Positions 8,486-16,620 of a DNA stretch of 42,211 nt are shown here, in pieces (within the stretch, counting starts at the first letter, position 1; the number at the start of each line of letters is the position of its first letter). Origin of the DNA: an uncultured Collinsella sp. (GTDB lineage: Bacteria; Actinomycetota; Coriobacteriia; Coriobacteriales; Coriobacteriaceae); NCBI GenBank assembly GCA_902491895.1, contig CABUJH010000012.1:1-42211 (forward strand), in the 5' to 3' direction. The notes under the pieces were generated by a model. It worked only from the letters and a program-made list of their open reading frames with translations, was not told where the DNA came from and did not search any database. A program made the position numbers and the translations under genes.

Positions 8486-8851
8486 CTATTCGCAGATATG
8501 GCTCATGCCCTGGTTGAGCATGGTGTAGACGTGGTCGTCGGCGAGCGAGTAGAGGATATTGCGCCCGTCGCGCCGGAATTTAACCAGGTGCGACTGCTTG
8601 AGTGTGCGCAGCTGGTGCGACACCGCGGACTGCGAGGTTTCGGTCGCTTCGGCGATGTCTGCCACGCAGAGCTCGCGGCCCATGAGGGCGTAAAGGATCT
8701 TGATACGCGTGGTGTCGCTGAAGACCTTGAACAGGTCGGCGAGGTCGTAGAGAAGCTCCTCGTCGGGAAGGTCCTCGGGCGAGCAGGTGGTGGGGATCAC
8801 TGGCTCGGTGGCCTCGGTGTCGGGTTTCGTTTCATCAACGCGGATGCTCAT
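8486..8851 (-). CDS. ArsR/SmtB-family metal-sensing repressor
   Basis: A 121-residue winged helix-turn-helix repressor of the zinc/cadmium block. The DNA-recognition region is VADIAEATETSQSAVSHQLRTL. The last helix has D105, H107, H118 and E121, with exactly the 2-11-3 spacing of the SmtB alpha-5 zinc site. C62 lies in the ELCVADIA segment, but the second cysteine of the CadC-type alpha-3 site is an alanine, so zinc sensing through alpha-5 is favoured. It is first in a minus-strand cluster with the HMA protein and the ATPase, and its promoter carries two operator palindromes. Confidence 0.92.
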   Translation of the reverse strand: MSIRVDETKPDTEATEPVIPTTCSPEDLPDEELLYDLADLFKVFSDTTRIKILYALMGRELCVADIAEATETSQSAVSHQLRTLKQSHLVKFRRDGRNILYSLADDHVYTMLNQGMSHICE

Positions 8852-8865
8852 TGCAATATCCTTTC

Positions 8866-8885
8866 ATATGAACATACGCTCAAAT
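8866..8885 (-). promoter_or_regulatory. SmtB-type operator O2 of the metal-resistance operon
   Basis: ATATGA-ACATACGC-TCAAAT is an imperfect 6-8-6 palindrome just downstream of the predicted transcription start. It is nearly the reverse complement of the upstream operator. Confidence 0.75.
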
Positions 8886-8897
8886 AACTTACTTCCG

Positions 8898-8925
8898 ATT
8901 ATATGAGCGTATGTTCATATGTCAA
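8898..8925 (-). promoter_or_regulatory. Promoter of the metal-resistance operon with overlapping operator
   Basis: On the minus strand there is a perfect -35 TTGACA (8925-8920), a 16-base spacer and a perfect -10 TATAAT (8903-8898). The perfect palindrome ATATGA-GCGTATGT-TCATAT (8901-8920) fills the spacer and so would block polymerase when the repressor is bound; metal would release it. Confidence 0.88.
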
Positions 8926-9270
8926 TAACGTTTAAGTAATTCATCGCACAAAATGATGGGGAATAGTGGACGAGATTCCGGATTGAGCGGTTTTGATAGT
9001 CGATGCCGAGGTGGGTGCCCCCGCGCCGTGCAAAAATTGGAGTATTCTGCAACTATAGGGGGTCTGTTTATCTATTTCGGGCCAAATAAAGCCGCTCAAG
9101 AGTTATCCAAGGGCGGTAAACAGATAAGATCTTCCTCAAGTGTTGCCTAACGTTCCCGTTCGATAGCGTCTTTGTTTCTCATTTGGATTAACTTGTGGGT
9201 GCTGGAGGGCCGACCCTGCTGAATACTCGCAATTTTGCACATCGCTAGGGTACCCACCTTGTTAGCCGGT
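8926..9270. other. Intergenic stretch without recognised gene
   Basis: The 345 bases between the metal operon promoter and the end of the nuclease-like gene hold no convincing gene. The short open frames here lack ribosome sites. A loose inverted pair CTGTTTA (9065) and TAAACAG (9117) is the only structure noted. AT content is higher than in the flanks. Confidence 0.5.
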
Positions 9271-10461
9271 CTAGCTTCCGGCCCCGAAGATCCTGCCCTC
9301 GGGCGCGAGGCTGCTTGTTTGGGCAAATGATGGGCTATCGGATTCGACTGTCTGCATGTCATCGATTGCTGTAACTTCATTAATTGTCGGGTCATCCAGC
9401 GTGATGCCTTCGAGTGTTGCTTTTTCGAGGTCGATTCGTTGGCGCTCTTCGGAATCCTGGCGAAGCTGCTTCTGAATTCGCCTTTTCTCTTCTATAAACC
9501 TTCTGAGCACAAACTGTCTCAGGTCCTCTTGCATGATTTGAAAGTCTTTTGGTAGACGCGAGGGGCGTACGCCCTCTTTCCGCTGGATTGCTTCCATGAC
9601 CCTAACGAAAGAGCTGGCATGCATAAAGGAATAACGGCTGACGGTGATGATTCCGTATCCCATGGACGCAAGCGCATTCTTGCGTTCCTCATCGATGGCG
9701 CGGTCTTCTTCCGCGTCATGATAGAAACCGTTGTATTCAATGTCTGTGCGAGATTTCTTTAGATACGCATCCATAAAGAACTTTTTGCGTCTCGTGAGAT
9801 TCTTTGCGGCGGCGGTGACCTGCACCTCGTAATCGGTCTCAATTCCCTTAATACCAAGCCCTCCTTCGCTTTTGGGCAGCGTTAGCATCATGACAAATGC
9901 CGTTTCCATGGGAGACCGGCATCCGTCGCGTACACATTGGATCGCCTTTCGGGCAAGGGCCAAACCGTCGCATCTGGTAATGGAATTAAAGAACTGCTTT
10001 AACCTCTCGGTCGAGGTGAGCGCGAAACGCTCGTTATAAGAGGTGGAAGAGCCGGTTCCAAGGGAGTAAGCGCTGCACAATTCAAAGTAGTACTCCACCA
10101 GTTCGCGAAAAGGGAGATAGGTGGCGGCTTGAAGTGCGCAAAGCTCAACGCCAACAATGAAGATGCCATCTTCAAGCTCTATAAAGCGTGAGTTCGAGAA
10201 TCGTTTTGACGAAACGTGGCATTGACAGTTCATTGCATAGCGCGCATTCCTGCGATCAAACACCATCACCTCGAGGGAATCATTTGCTCCGAGGGAAACA
10301 TCATGTTTGGTGAGCCATTCTGCGGCTGCGTCAAGGAGCGTTCCGGTGGGACATGATCCGTAAATCGCGGCAGGGTTACAGGACTCGATGCCTTTCGCAG
10401 ACACCGAATGCACGGCCTGGTAGACCGCTTTTGCAGTGGTATGTGACAATACGATACTCAT
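9271..10461 (-). CDS. Predicted nuclease-like protein with Vsr/DUF559-type C-terminal region
   Basis: A 396-residue protein with no clear membrane segment. The N-terminal 200 residues resemble the uncharacterised AbiEi-like or DUF559-associated proteins common in Coriobacteriia (SPMETAFVMMLTLP). Around residues 230-290, KSRTDIEYNGFYHD...DEERKNALASMGYGIITVSR resembles the core of very-short-patch-repair-like PD-(D/E)XK nucleases (D, E-Y-x-G, H, then an arginine-rich helix and beta strand). The C-terminus is charged and probably disordered. The gene is visibly AT-richer than its neighbours and no good ribosome site precedes the ATG, both hints of transfer. Function unproven; the nuclease assignment is from motif memory. 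Confidence 0.6.
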   Translation of the reverse strand: MSIVLSHTTAKAVYQAVHSVSAKGIESCNPAAIYGSCPTGTLLDAAAEWLTKHDVSLGANDSLEVMVFDRRNARYAMNCQCHVSSKRFSNSRFIELEDGIFIVGVELCALQAATYLPFRELVEYYFELCSAYSLGTGSSTSYNERFALTSTERLKQFFNSITRCDGLALARKAIQCVRDGCRSPMETAFVMMLTLPKSEGGLGIKGIETDYEVQVTAAAKNLTRRKKFFMDAYLKKSRTDIEYNGFYHDAEEDRAIDEERKNALASMGYGIITVSRYSFMHASSFVRVMEAIQRKEGVRPSRLPKDFQIMQEDLRQFVLRRFIEEKRRIQKQLRQDSEERQRIDLEKATLEGITLDDPTINEVTAIDDMQTVESDSPSFAQTSSLAPEGRIFGAGS

Positions 10462-10812
10462 GGTATATATCGTGTCAGCTAATGCCGTGTTGATGGCGCT
10501 GAGTGAAAAAGTCGTTTTAGAGGTCTAACCAAATGCTGTCCAAAAGCTTGACGCAATTATGAGTTGGTATGCCCTAAATAAAAGTTTTCGCAGCTTAGCT
10601 ATAGCATATAACTACTCAATTGCTGCACATTTGATTGTGATGCATCACCATTCGACAACGAATTACGTGTCGGGAATTGGCCAAAATCGTTCAAAATGAG
10701 GGTTCAGAATTTGTGATGGCAGATCTATCTGTGGAATGTAGGGCGGCCCCGCTGCGGGGTTTTCCGCTGCGAGGCCGCTCGTGATCTACGCCGGAGTTTG
10801 TCGTAGACGTTT
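10462..10812. other. AT-rich intergenic stretch
   Basis: The 351 bases between the nuclease-like gene and the exonuclease gene contain no supported gene. The region should hold the nuclease gene's promoter; a TATATA sequence lies at about 10465, too close to the start to be a standard -10. The right end (10742-10780) contains GC-rich repeats that can form the downstream terminator of the exonuclease gene. Confidence 0.5.
10742..10780 (-). terminator. Possible terminator of the exonuclease-domain gene
   Basis: On the minus strand GCGGCCTCGCAGCGG pairs imperfectly (13 of 15) with CCGCAGCGGGGCCGC across an AAAA-containing loop. There is no strong T run on that strand, so efficiency is uncertain. 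On the plus strand CCCCGC-TG-CGGGG is followed by TTTT. Confidence 0.45.
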
Positions 10813-11781
10813 CTACTTGGCAAACAGGTTCTTGAGGTTGAACTCGGCTTGGACGGTGCGGAGCATGAGGTCGGTGTCGTCCAGACCCAGATGCTGCTCG
10901 TTGGCATCGGCGGCGAGGGTGCCACGGCGGCGCGCCCAGTTCTCGAGCGCGGCGGGCGCGGACTCGCGGGGGAGCGAGCGCACGTCGGCGTCCAAGCTGC
11001 GGCAGATCTGGCGCGAGTCGATGACGATAATCTTGCCGGCGCGGCGTGCCTCGGCGTAACCGTCCAGATGAATTTTGAACCAGCTGTCCTCGAACGCGGC
11101 GTTATGCGCCATGTACGGGTACTTCTTCATAAGCTTGAGCAGCTGCTTCTGCAATTCCTTGTTCTCGCGGAAGGGCGTTTTGCCGTCGATGTCGTCCCAG
11201 GTGATGTGGTGGATATTCGACAGCGGCACATCCTCGCCGCGGTAGATATCGGGCAGGCCGCAGTAGTGTGCCTCGGCGTCATGCGGCACGGCGTCGCTGG
11301 TGAGGTCCATGATTTCCCAGCCCACGTTGATGATATAGCCGCGCTCGGGTGCACGGCCGGTGGTCTCGATGTCGATACCGAGCACGGTGCCCTGGATGGG
11401 CTTGCGGGCGTAGGCCACGCCGAGCGCGTCGCGGTCGCCGCGGATCTCGCGCATGACCGACGCGGCGGTGCGCTTTTGCATCTTACCGATGGCGGCGCAG
11501 GTGTCGGCATCGGACAGGCCGCGCGAAAGCGTCGCGGGCGTCACGTTGCGCAGGCGCGCCTCGCCAATCTGGTCGCACAGGTCGCGGTTGCGGTCAGCCA
11601 GGTCGCGCACGGTGGCAAAGTCGAAGCTGGGGTCGCCCTCGGCGGTAAAGTACTCGGTTTCGAGCACCTTAAGGGCCTCCTCGCCCTTCTGGCGCTCGGA
11701 CTCCATGGCGCCGTGATCGCCATAGATAAACATGGGAATAAACGGCTGGCGCTCGTATTCGAGTGCTTGTGAAACGTTCAT
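10813..11781 (-). CDS. DnaQ-like DEDDh 3'-5' exonuclease-domain protein
   Basis: A 322-residue soluble protein. The exonuclease fold occupies about residues 130-310: Exo I GIDIETTG (D137, E139), Exo II AHNAAFED (D232), Exo III HLGLDD (H297, D302), giving the DEDDh set. The first 125 residues are a charged helical region unlike the polymerase III epsilon subunit. It probably trims DNA or RNA 3' ends in repair or RNA turnover; the substrate cannot be told. The start has AAGGAG upstream. It is divergent from the metal permease gene. Confidence 0.85.
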   Translation of the reverse strand: MNVSQALEYERQPFIPMFIYGDHGAMESERQKGEEALKVLETEYFTAEGDPSFDFATVRDLADRNRDLCDQIGEARLRNVTPATLSRGLSDADTCAAIGKMQKRTAASVMREIRGDRDALGVAYARKPIQGTVLGIDIETTGRAPERGYIINVGWEIMDLTSDAVPHDAEAHYCGLPDIYRGEDVPLSNIHHITWDDIDGKTPFRENKELQKQLLKLMKKYPYMAHNAAFEDSWFKIHLDGYAEARRAGKIIVIDSRQICRSLDADVRSLPRESAPAALENWARRRGTLAADANEQHLGLDDTDLMLRTVQAEFNLKNLFAK

Positions 11782-11863
11782 ATAACTGCTCCTTGGACGG
11801 GCCGCAGCGCGCGGCTCGGGTTCATTGAGATGTGGCGAGATGATAGTTTACCATGGGCAACTA

Positions 11864-11921
11864 TTGGCATCGCGCCTAGGACAACTACAATACCCTAGTT
11901 GACCGCTAGGACTTTTACAAT
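11864..11921 (+). promoter_or_regulatory. Promoter region with 30-base-spaced direct repeats before the metal permease
   Basis: TTGGCA (11864-11869), a 16-base spacer and TACAAT (11886-11891) make a plausible promoter. The block CTAGGAC-N3-TACAAT occurs twice, at 11876 and 11906, exactly 30 bases apart, suggesting either a duplicated promoter element or tandem regulator sites on one helix face. Confidence 0.5.
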
Positions 11922-11953
11922 GCTGCCGAAAGACACGAAAGGTTCCATCCGTC

Positions 11954-13054
11954 ATGGATTTGCTGATTGATATTCTGCTCGACGCCGGCAAGGACACGCT
12001 CTCGCTTGTGCCGTTTTTGTTGGTGACGTATCTGGCTCTCGAGACCTTGGAGCACGTCGCGGGTGACCGCGTTAACGGGGCCATCAAGCGCGCCGGCGCC
12101 GCGGGTCCCGTGGTTGGCTCGTTGCTGGGCATGGTGCCGCAGTGCGGCTTTTCGGCAATGGCGGCCACACTGTACGCCGGTCGCGTCGTGACCTTGGGCA
12201 CGTTGGTGGCGGTGTTCCTTTCGACCTCCGATGAGATGCTGCCGCTGTTGCTCGCCGAGCAGGTGCCCGTGCAGACCATGACGATGCTTTTGGCTTCGAA
12301 AGCACTGATCGCGCTGGTCACGGGCTTTATCGTGGACGCTGCCATTCGCGGCCTGCGCCGTAACGCCCGCGCGCACGCGGCGATTCGCCGTACCGTGCTG
12401 GGAACCGCGGCCAATCCTGCCCATGTGAACTGCGCGCACGATGACCACAGCGGCGGTGACATCATCGACGAGGTGGCCGAGGCGGGCGTGAGCGCCGATC
12501 ACATCCACGAGTTGTGCGAGCGCGACCATTGCGGTTGCGATGATGATGAAGATGAACGCGAGCGCGACCACGGACACAGCCATGACCACGGTCACGCAGG
12601 CGAGCATGAGCACCACCACGGCCATGGGTACGACCACGGTCACTCCCACGAAGGTGCGCCCGTCCTGTCGATTATCCGCAGCGCGATCTCGCACACCGTG
12701 CAGGTTTCGGTTTTTATTTTCCTGGTGACGCTGGTCCTGGTCGCCGTGCTCGAGACCTTCGGCGAGTCCGCGATCGAGCAGTTCCTGCGTGGCAACGAGA
12801 CGCTCGCCGTCCTGGGTTCGGCGCTTGTCGGCCTGATCCCCAACTGCTCGGCGAGCGTGGTCATTACGCAGCTGTACCTGGAGGGCGCGCTACAGCTGGC
12901 GCCGATGCTCGCCGGCACGCTCATTTCCGCCGGCGTGGGCTACCTGGTGCTGTTCCGCACCAACCGCAGCGCTCGCGAAAACGCCGTGTTCCTGGTCATG
13001 ATGTACGTCATCGGCGCTGGCTGGGGCCTTATCCTATCCGCCTTCGGCCTCTAA
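11954..13054 (+). CDS. ArsP_2-family predicted heavy-metal permease with His-rich loop
   Basis: A 366-residue inner-membrane protein. Two halves of several hydrophobic spans flank a cytoplasmic loop (about residues 155-235) crowded with H, D, E and C, including repeats of DHGHSH type. Matching motifs in each half, MVPQCGFSAM and LIPNCSASVV, mark an internally duplicated permease. The family is annotated as a putative 10-TM heavy-metal exporter or manganese transporter; the His-rich loop fits divalent metal handling. Direction and substrate are not decided. A strong terminator follows. Confidence 0.8.
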   Translation: MDLLIDILLDAGKDTLSLVPFLLVTYLALETLEHVAGDRVNGAIKRAGAAGPVVGSLLGMVPQCGFSAMAATLYAGRVVTLGTLVAVFLSTSDEMLPLLLAEQVPVQTMTMLLASKALIALVTGFIVDAAIRGLRRNARAHAAIRRTVLGTAANPAHVNCAHDDHSGGDIIDEVAEAGVSADHIHELCERDHCGCDDDEDERERDHGHSHDHGHAGEHEHHHGHGYDHGHSHEGAPVLSIIRSAISHTVQVSVFIFLVTLVLVAVLETFGESAIEQFLRGNETLAVLGSALVGLIPNCSASVVITQLYLEGALQLAPMLAGTLISAGVGYLVLFRTNRSARENAVFLVMMYVIGAGWGLILSAFGL

Positions 13055-13068
13055 GTAGGCCTAAAAAT

Positions 13069-13139
13069 GGACTTCAAATAGCCATGCTCGGCGCCTGCGC
13101 AATGCGGCGACGCATGGCATTTTGAAGCCCGTTTTTTTT
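13069..13139 (+). terminator. Intrinsic terminator after the metal permease gene
   Basis: GGACTTCAAATAGCCATGC pairs with GCATGGCATTTTGAAGCCC with few mismatches, followed by eight T. Confidence 0.85.
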
Positions 13140-13179
13140 GTTGAGTCATGGATTCCGAGCGCTCACACCGCTCAAAACA

Positions 13180-13218
13180 AAAAGGTAGATTTCCGGGCAT
13201 GTCCCGAAAATCTACCTT
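13180..13218 (-). terminator. Terminator after yaiI
   Basis: AAGGTAGATTTTCGGG pairs with CCGGAAATCTACCTT on the minus strand and is followed by TTTTGTTTT. It closes the hdeD-like and yaiI-like minus-strand unit and faces the permease terminator. Confidence 0.85.
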
Positions 13219-13220
13219 GG

Positions 13221-13703
13221 TTAGCGCAGCAGCTCGGTGAGGTTGCGCTTAAAGCGGGCCCGGTCTTCGCTGGTAAATGCCGCCGGTCCGCGAGTGCGTC
13301 CCCCGGCGCGGCGTACCTTCTTTTCCTCGTGGCGAATAAACAGTTGCATGTCGATGGTCGCCTTATCGTAGACGCGCCCGCGCACGCCGATGGCGGCGGC
13401 ATCGCGCCCGAGCACCATGCTCGCCAAGCCAATGTCCTGCGTCACGACTACGTCGCCCGCCTGCAGGCGTTCGACAATGGCAAAGTCGGCGCTGTCGGCG
13501 CCAACGCTCACATCGAGCGTCGTGACCCAAAAGCCGCGTCGCGCGTACTCGGCATCGCGCGGGTCGTCGCGGCGAATGTGCCGTTCCAGGTTTTGCGTGC
13601 TGTTGCCGGCGATAACAACGGCGACGCCCGCCCGCCGCGCGCAGTCAATCGACTCGCGCGTGACCGGGCAGGCGTCGGCATCAATAAAGAGCGTTCGCGG
13701 CAT
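13221..13703 (-). CDS. YaiI/YqxD family protein (DUF188, NYN/PIN-like)
   Basis: A 160-residue protein matching the conserved YaiI/YqxD pattern: FIDADACPV at the N-terminus, VIAGNSTQN, and the acidic ADSADFAIVE plus GDVVVTQDIGLA. These acidic residues resemble those of PIN/NYN nuclease folds, but the function is unknown. The ATG directly abuts the TAG stop of the upstream DUF308 gene (no gap), so the two are coupled. The basic C-terminus (KKVRRAGGRTRG) is typical of the family. Confidence 0.88.
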   Translation of the reverse strand: MPRTLFIDADACPVTRESIDCARRAGVAVVIAGNSTQNLERHIRRDDPRDAEYARRGFWVTTLDVSVGADSADFAIVERLQAGDVVVTQDIGLASMVLGRDAAAIGVRGRVYDKATIDMQLFIRHEEKKVRRAGGRTRGPAAFTSEDRARFKRNLTELLR

Positions 13704-14306
13704 CTAGTGCACCAGTTTGCCAAATTGAATAGCGCGAACGATCAGCGTTACGCCAAACACCAGCAGCGCGGCGCCGCTAAAGATGACGAGCATCTTGGCC
13801 GACCATAGCGGATAGATAAACACGAACATGCCGGCGATGATGGAGAGTGCGCCGCTCAGGATAGCGAGGGTGCGGTTGGACGAAAGCTCGGACTCCAGAA
13901 TGGACATGACACCTTCGACAATCCAGCCAAAGCCGGCTACGATAACCACCATCGTGGTGAGCGTCGCGGTCGAGAAGGCCTGGTTGCGCAGGATTATGAC
14001 GCCGCCCAAGATAATGAGTAGGTTGGAGATGATGCTCGTCACGCGCCAGCCGGTGGGCAGCAGCGGCTCAAAAATGGCAGTGAACAGCCTGATGGCAGCA
14101 GTGATTACAAAGTAAAAACCCAGGACAGTCGTCAAAAAGACGAGGGACTTGGCGGGTGCAAAAAGCAGCGCGATACCAGCAATGAGCGCCAAGACGCCCG
14201 TGATGGCGTAAATCCAGCGCACGGCCTTGACGGCCTTGCCTGCCATGCTTTTCTCGTCAAATCCAAACTGGCTCGATTTTTGGTCATCGTTCTTAAAGAT
14301 GCCCAT
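13704..14306 (-). CDS. HdeD/DUF308 family membrane protein
   Basis: A 200-residue membrane protein with about six hydrophobic helices in two repeats and a short polar N-terminus. The repeated pattern (ITGVLALIAGIALLF, LSIIAGMFVFIYPL) is that of the HdeD/DUF308 family, named for the E. coli acid-stress protein. A role in stress or membrane homeostasis is inferred only from the family. A GGAG site precedes the ATG. It is transcribed together with the yaiI-like gene. Confidence 0.82.
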   Translation of the reverse strand: MGIFKNDDQKSSQFGFDEKSMAGKAVKAVRWIYAITGVLALIAGIALLFAPAKSLVFLTTVLGFYFVITAAIRLFTAIFEPLLPTGWRVTSIISNLLIILGGVIILRNQAFSTATLTTMVVIVAGFGWIVEGVMSILESELSSNRTLAILSGALSIIAGMFVFIYPLWSAKMLVIFSGAALLVFGVTLIVRAIQFGKLVH

Positions 14307-14465
14307 AATGTCTCCTTTCCGTGCGGCGTAAGCCTTGATCGTTACAACCAGTATCGCCTAAAGGCGCTGGCGTATGGGTCGGGGAGGGCGAAACGTAACC
14401 CAAAGGTCCCGAATTGTTTCCGTTGTTCCCCACGTCGCAATTTTCTATTCAACAGGTGTAGAACA

Positions 14466-14513
14466 TTGCAGCCCTGTTCGTTATTGCCTACGTTTTAGGT
14501 TAGATTTTCCTAA
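14466..14513 (+). promoter_or_regulatory. Putative promoter with DtxR/IdeR-like box before the nitroreductase
   Basis: TTAGGTTAGATTTTCCTAA (14495-14513) matches 15 of 19 positions of the DtxR/IdeR consensus, with an intact left half and an intact outer CCTAA. It would overlap the start site of a promoter with TTGCAG (14466) and TACGTT (14489) at a 17-base spacing. A DtxR-family gene with the iron-type metal site lies at 5479. Confidence 0.55.
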
Positions 14514-14541
14514 GGACAATTGGCTTGTATTGGGGGTCCCT

Positions 14542-15213
14542 ATGAACGAAGCAGTTCCCGAGGCACCGTTGAGTGTCGAATCGATGGCAAAGCAAGGCTG
14601 CGAAAAGCTCGGCTTGGACGCGTTTGATGCGCTGGTCCGTCGTGCCCGTACATGCCGCCGTTTTGACGAGTCCATGCGCGTGCCGCGCGAGTTTTTGCTC
14701 GAGCTGGCGGAACTGGCGCACCTGGCTCCCTGCGGCGCCAATGCTCAGCGTCTTCGTTTTCATGTGGTGAGCGGTGCCGAGGACTGCGCGCGCGTGTTTG
14801 ACGAGCTTGCATGGGCCGGCGCGCTTAAGGATTGGCCGGGTCCTGCCGAGGGCGAGCGCCCGACCGGCTACATCGCGATTCTGGCCGAGCGCGCCGTTCC
14901 GGGCAAGCCTGCCGCTCCCATTACCGAGGTCGACACGGGCATTGCCGCGCAGACGATGATGCTCGCCGCCCGCAGCGCCACGCCCGAGGTGGCGGCCTGC
15001 ATGTTCAAGGCCTTTACGCCCCGCGCGATCGACGCCATGGGGCTCGATAACGACAAATACGAGCTCAAGCTGATCATGGCTTTTGGCGTGCCAGCCGAGA
15101 CACAGGCGATCGACGCAATTGATTCCAACCCCGACGGCTCCATCAATTATTGGCGCGACGAGGCACAGGTGCACCACGTACCCAAGCGTTCGCTCGCCGA
15201 CGTGCTGGTGTAG
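14542..15213 (+). CDS. Nitroreductase-family flavoprotein
   Basis: A 223-residue FMN-dependent oxidoreductase candidate. The N-terminal RRARTCRRFDESMRVP with SWxxL-like helices and the APCGANAQRLRFHVV segment match the FMN-binding start of the nitroreductase fold, and VDTGIAAQTMMLAA matches the conserved mid helix. The C-terminal HHVPKRSLADVLV is typical (KRxLxEVV). The substrate is unknown. The ATG at 14542 follows GGGGG; the earlier reading from 14374 runs through the promoter. A possible iron-responsive box overlaps the promoter. Confidence 0.87.
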   Translation: MNEAVPEAPLSVESMAKQGCEKLGLDAFDALVRRARTCRRFDESMRVPREFLLELAELAHLAPCGANAQRLRFHVVSGAEDCARVFDELAWAGALKDWPGPAEGERPTGYIAILAERAVPGKPAAPITEVDTGIAAQTMMLAARSATPEVAACMFKAFTPRAIDAMGLDNDKYELKLIMAFGVPAETQAIDAIDSNPDGSINYWRDEAQVHHVPKRSLADVLV

Positions 15214-15245
15214 TTGAGCGTCACCGCGGTGTGATCCGGCGGTAA

Positions 15246-15280
15246 ACCACCACAAAGGTGCCTGTCCCCTTTGCGGTGGT
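15246..15280. repeat. Inverted repeat of the dispersed AAAGGTGCCTGTCCCC type
   Basis: The arms ACCACCACAAAGG and CCTTTGCGGTGGT match at 12 of 13 positions around TGCCTGTCC. There is no T run. Similar hairpins recur between genes in related genomes as I recall them. Confidence 0.6.
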
Positions 15281-15295
15281 GCGAGAGGAGGGCGT

Positions 15296-15838
15296 GTGGC
15301 AGATTTGTATTTGGTGCGGCATGGGCAGACTGAGCTCAATGTGCAGAATATTTTGCAAAGTGGGCACGATTCGCCGCTTACGGCGCGCGGGCGCGAGCAG
15401 GCGCTGGCGACGCGCGCGGCGTTTGAGGCGCGTGGCGTGACCTTTGACCGTGTGTATTCCTCCCCGTTGGGCCGGGCGCGGCGTACGGCTGAGCTAATTG
15501 CTGGTGAGGGCCGCTCGATAGAGCTGGTCGATGACCTACGCGAGTGGCATTTGGGCTCGCTGGAGGGTACATCAAATCGCGATATGCCGCCGCAGCCCTG
15601 GGGCGATTATCCGGTTGCCTTTGGTGGCGAGTCGGAAGTGCAGCTTCAGTCGCGCATGGTCGCGGCGCTGTCCCGCATCATGGCCAGGCCGCAGCACGAC
15701 TGCGTGGTGGCGGTTTCCCACGGCTCAGCCTGCCAGGAGTTTCTTGAGTATGTGACTGGCAGGGGAGAGCTACCCGACAACGGAGCCGTGCTTCATTTTG
15801 GCTATTGCGACGGGGCGTTTTCGCTCCTTGATTGGTAA
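15296..15838 (+). CDS. Histidine phosphatase (phosphoglycerate-mutase-like), first copy
   Basis: A 180-residue soluble phosphatase. The phosphohistidine motif is LYLVRHGQTELN near the N-terminus; the SSPLGRARRTAE helix and the second catalytic histidine in AVSHGSA complete the family pattern. The GTG start follows GAGGAGGG with good spacing. The end lies 17 bases before a paralogous gene in the same direction, so they form an operon of duplicated phosphatases. The substrate is unknown. Confidence 0.9.
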   Translation: MADLYLVRHGQTELNVQNILQSGHDSPLTARGREQALATRAAFEARGVTFDRVYSSPLGRARRTAELIAGEGRSIELVDDLREWHLGSLEGTSNRDMPPQPWGDYPVAFGGESEVQLQSRMVAALSRIMARPQHDCVVAVSHGSACQEFLEYVTGRGELPDNGAVLHFGYCDGAFSLLDW

Positions 15839-15855
15839 CGAACGAAAGGACCCCT

Positions 15856-16491
15856 ATGAATAAAGACCTGTATCTGGTTCGTCATGGGCAGACAATATTC
15901 AACCTTAAGCGCATTATTCAGGGTTGGAGTGACTCGCCGCTCACGCAGCTGGGATGCGACCAGGCGGCACGTGCCGGCATGTTCTTACGTGCGCGCGGCA
16001 TTGAACCCGATCATGCCTACACCTCCACACTTCATCGCACCGAGCAGACTATCGCCAACTTGTGGCCGGGCTTGGCGTACGAGCGCCTGGACGGCCTGCG
16101 TGAGTGGTTCTTTGGCGACTTTGAGGCCGAGCGCGTGATACTCATGCCCGAGCGCCCGTGGCGCGACTTCTATTGTCAGTTTGGCGGCGAGGGCCAGATG
16201 CAGGTGCGCGAGCGCATGGTGGCGACGCTGACCGAGCTTATGCAGCGTCCGGACCATGCGTGCGTGCTCGCGGTAAGTCATGGCTCGGCTATCAAGGAGT
16301 TTATGGATCACGTGAAGGGCGCGGCGGCAGACGAGCGCGACCGTGTGCCAGGCAACTGCTCGGTGCTGCACTTTGCGTTTGACGACGAATCCGACACGTT
16401 TGAGCTGATTGAGATTTTTAAGCAGGAGGATTACGCATGCGAGCTGGGCCTTGAACCGCTTGTGGCTACTGCAGGTCCGCAGCGCGGATAA
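15856..16491 (+). CDS. Histidine phosphatase, second copy
   Basis: A 211-residue paralogue of the upstream phosphatase, with LYLVRHGQTIFN, the YTSTLHRTEQTI helix and AVSHGSA. The two share layout and several motifs but are clearly diverged, so the duplication is old. I use the ATG at 15856, preceded by GAAAGGA, rather than the frame-open position at 15832 inside the upstream gene's end. A bidirectional terminator follows. Confidence 0.9.
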   Translation: MNKDLYLVRHGQTIFNLKRIIQGWSDSPLTQLGCDQAARAGMFLRARGIEPDHAYTSTLHRTEQTIANLWPGLAYERLDGLREWFFGDFEAERVILMPERPWRDFYCQFGGEGQMQVRERMVATLTELMQRPDHACVLAVSHGSAIKEFMDHVKGAAADERDRVPGNCSVLHFAFDDESDTFELIEIFKQEDYACELGLEPLVATAGPQRG

Positions 16492-16538
16492 CGCGAGCGT
16501 GGCGGCTCGGGTCGCCGGCATAACTTCTCGAAGCAAAA

Positions 16539-16575
16539 GGGGCGGAGATGCATGTACCTGCTGCATCTCCGCCCC
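16539..16575. terminator. Bidirectional terminator between convergent genes
   Basis: A perfect 14-bp stem, GGGGCGGAGATGCA against TGCATCTCCGCCCC with a 9-base loop, separates the phosphatase pair from the minus-strand DUF1015-like gene. A-rich and T-containing flanks lie on either side. Confidence 0.8.
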
Positions 16576-16620
16576 CTGTTTGTTGAGCTGCCGATTTTTG
16601 TGCTGCGCGGTCTGGTCTTG

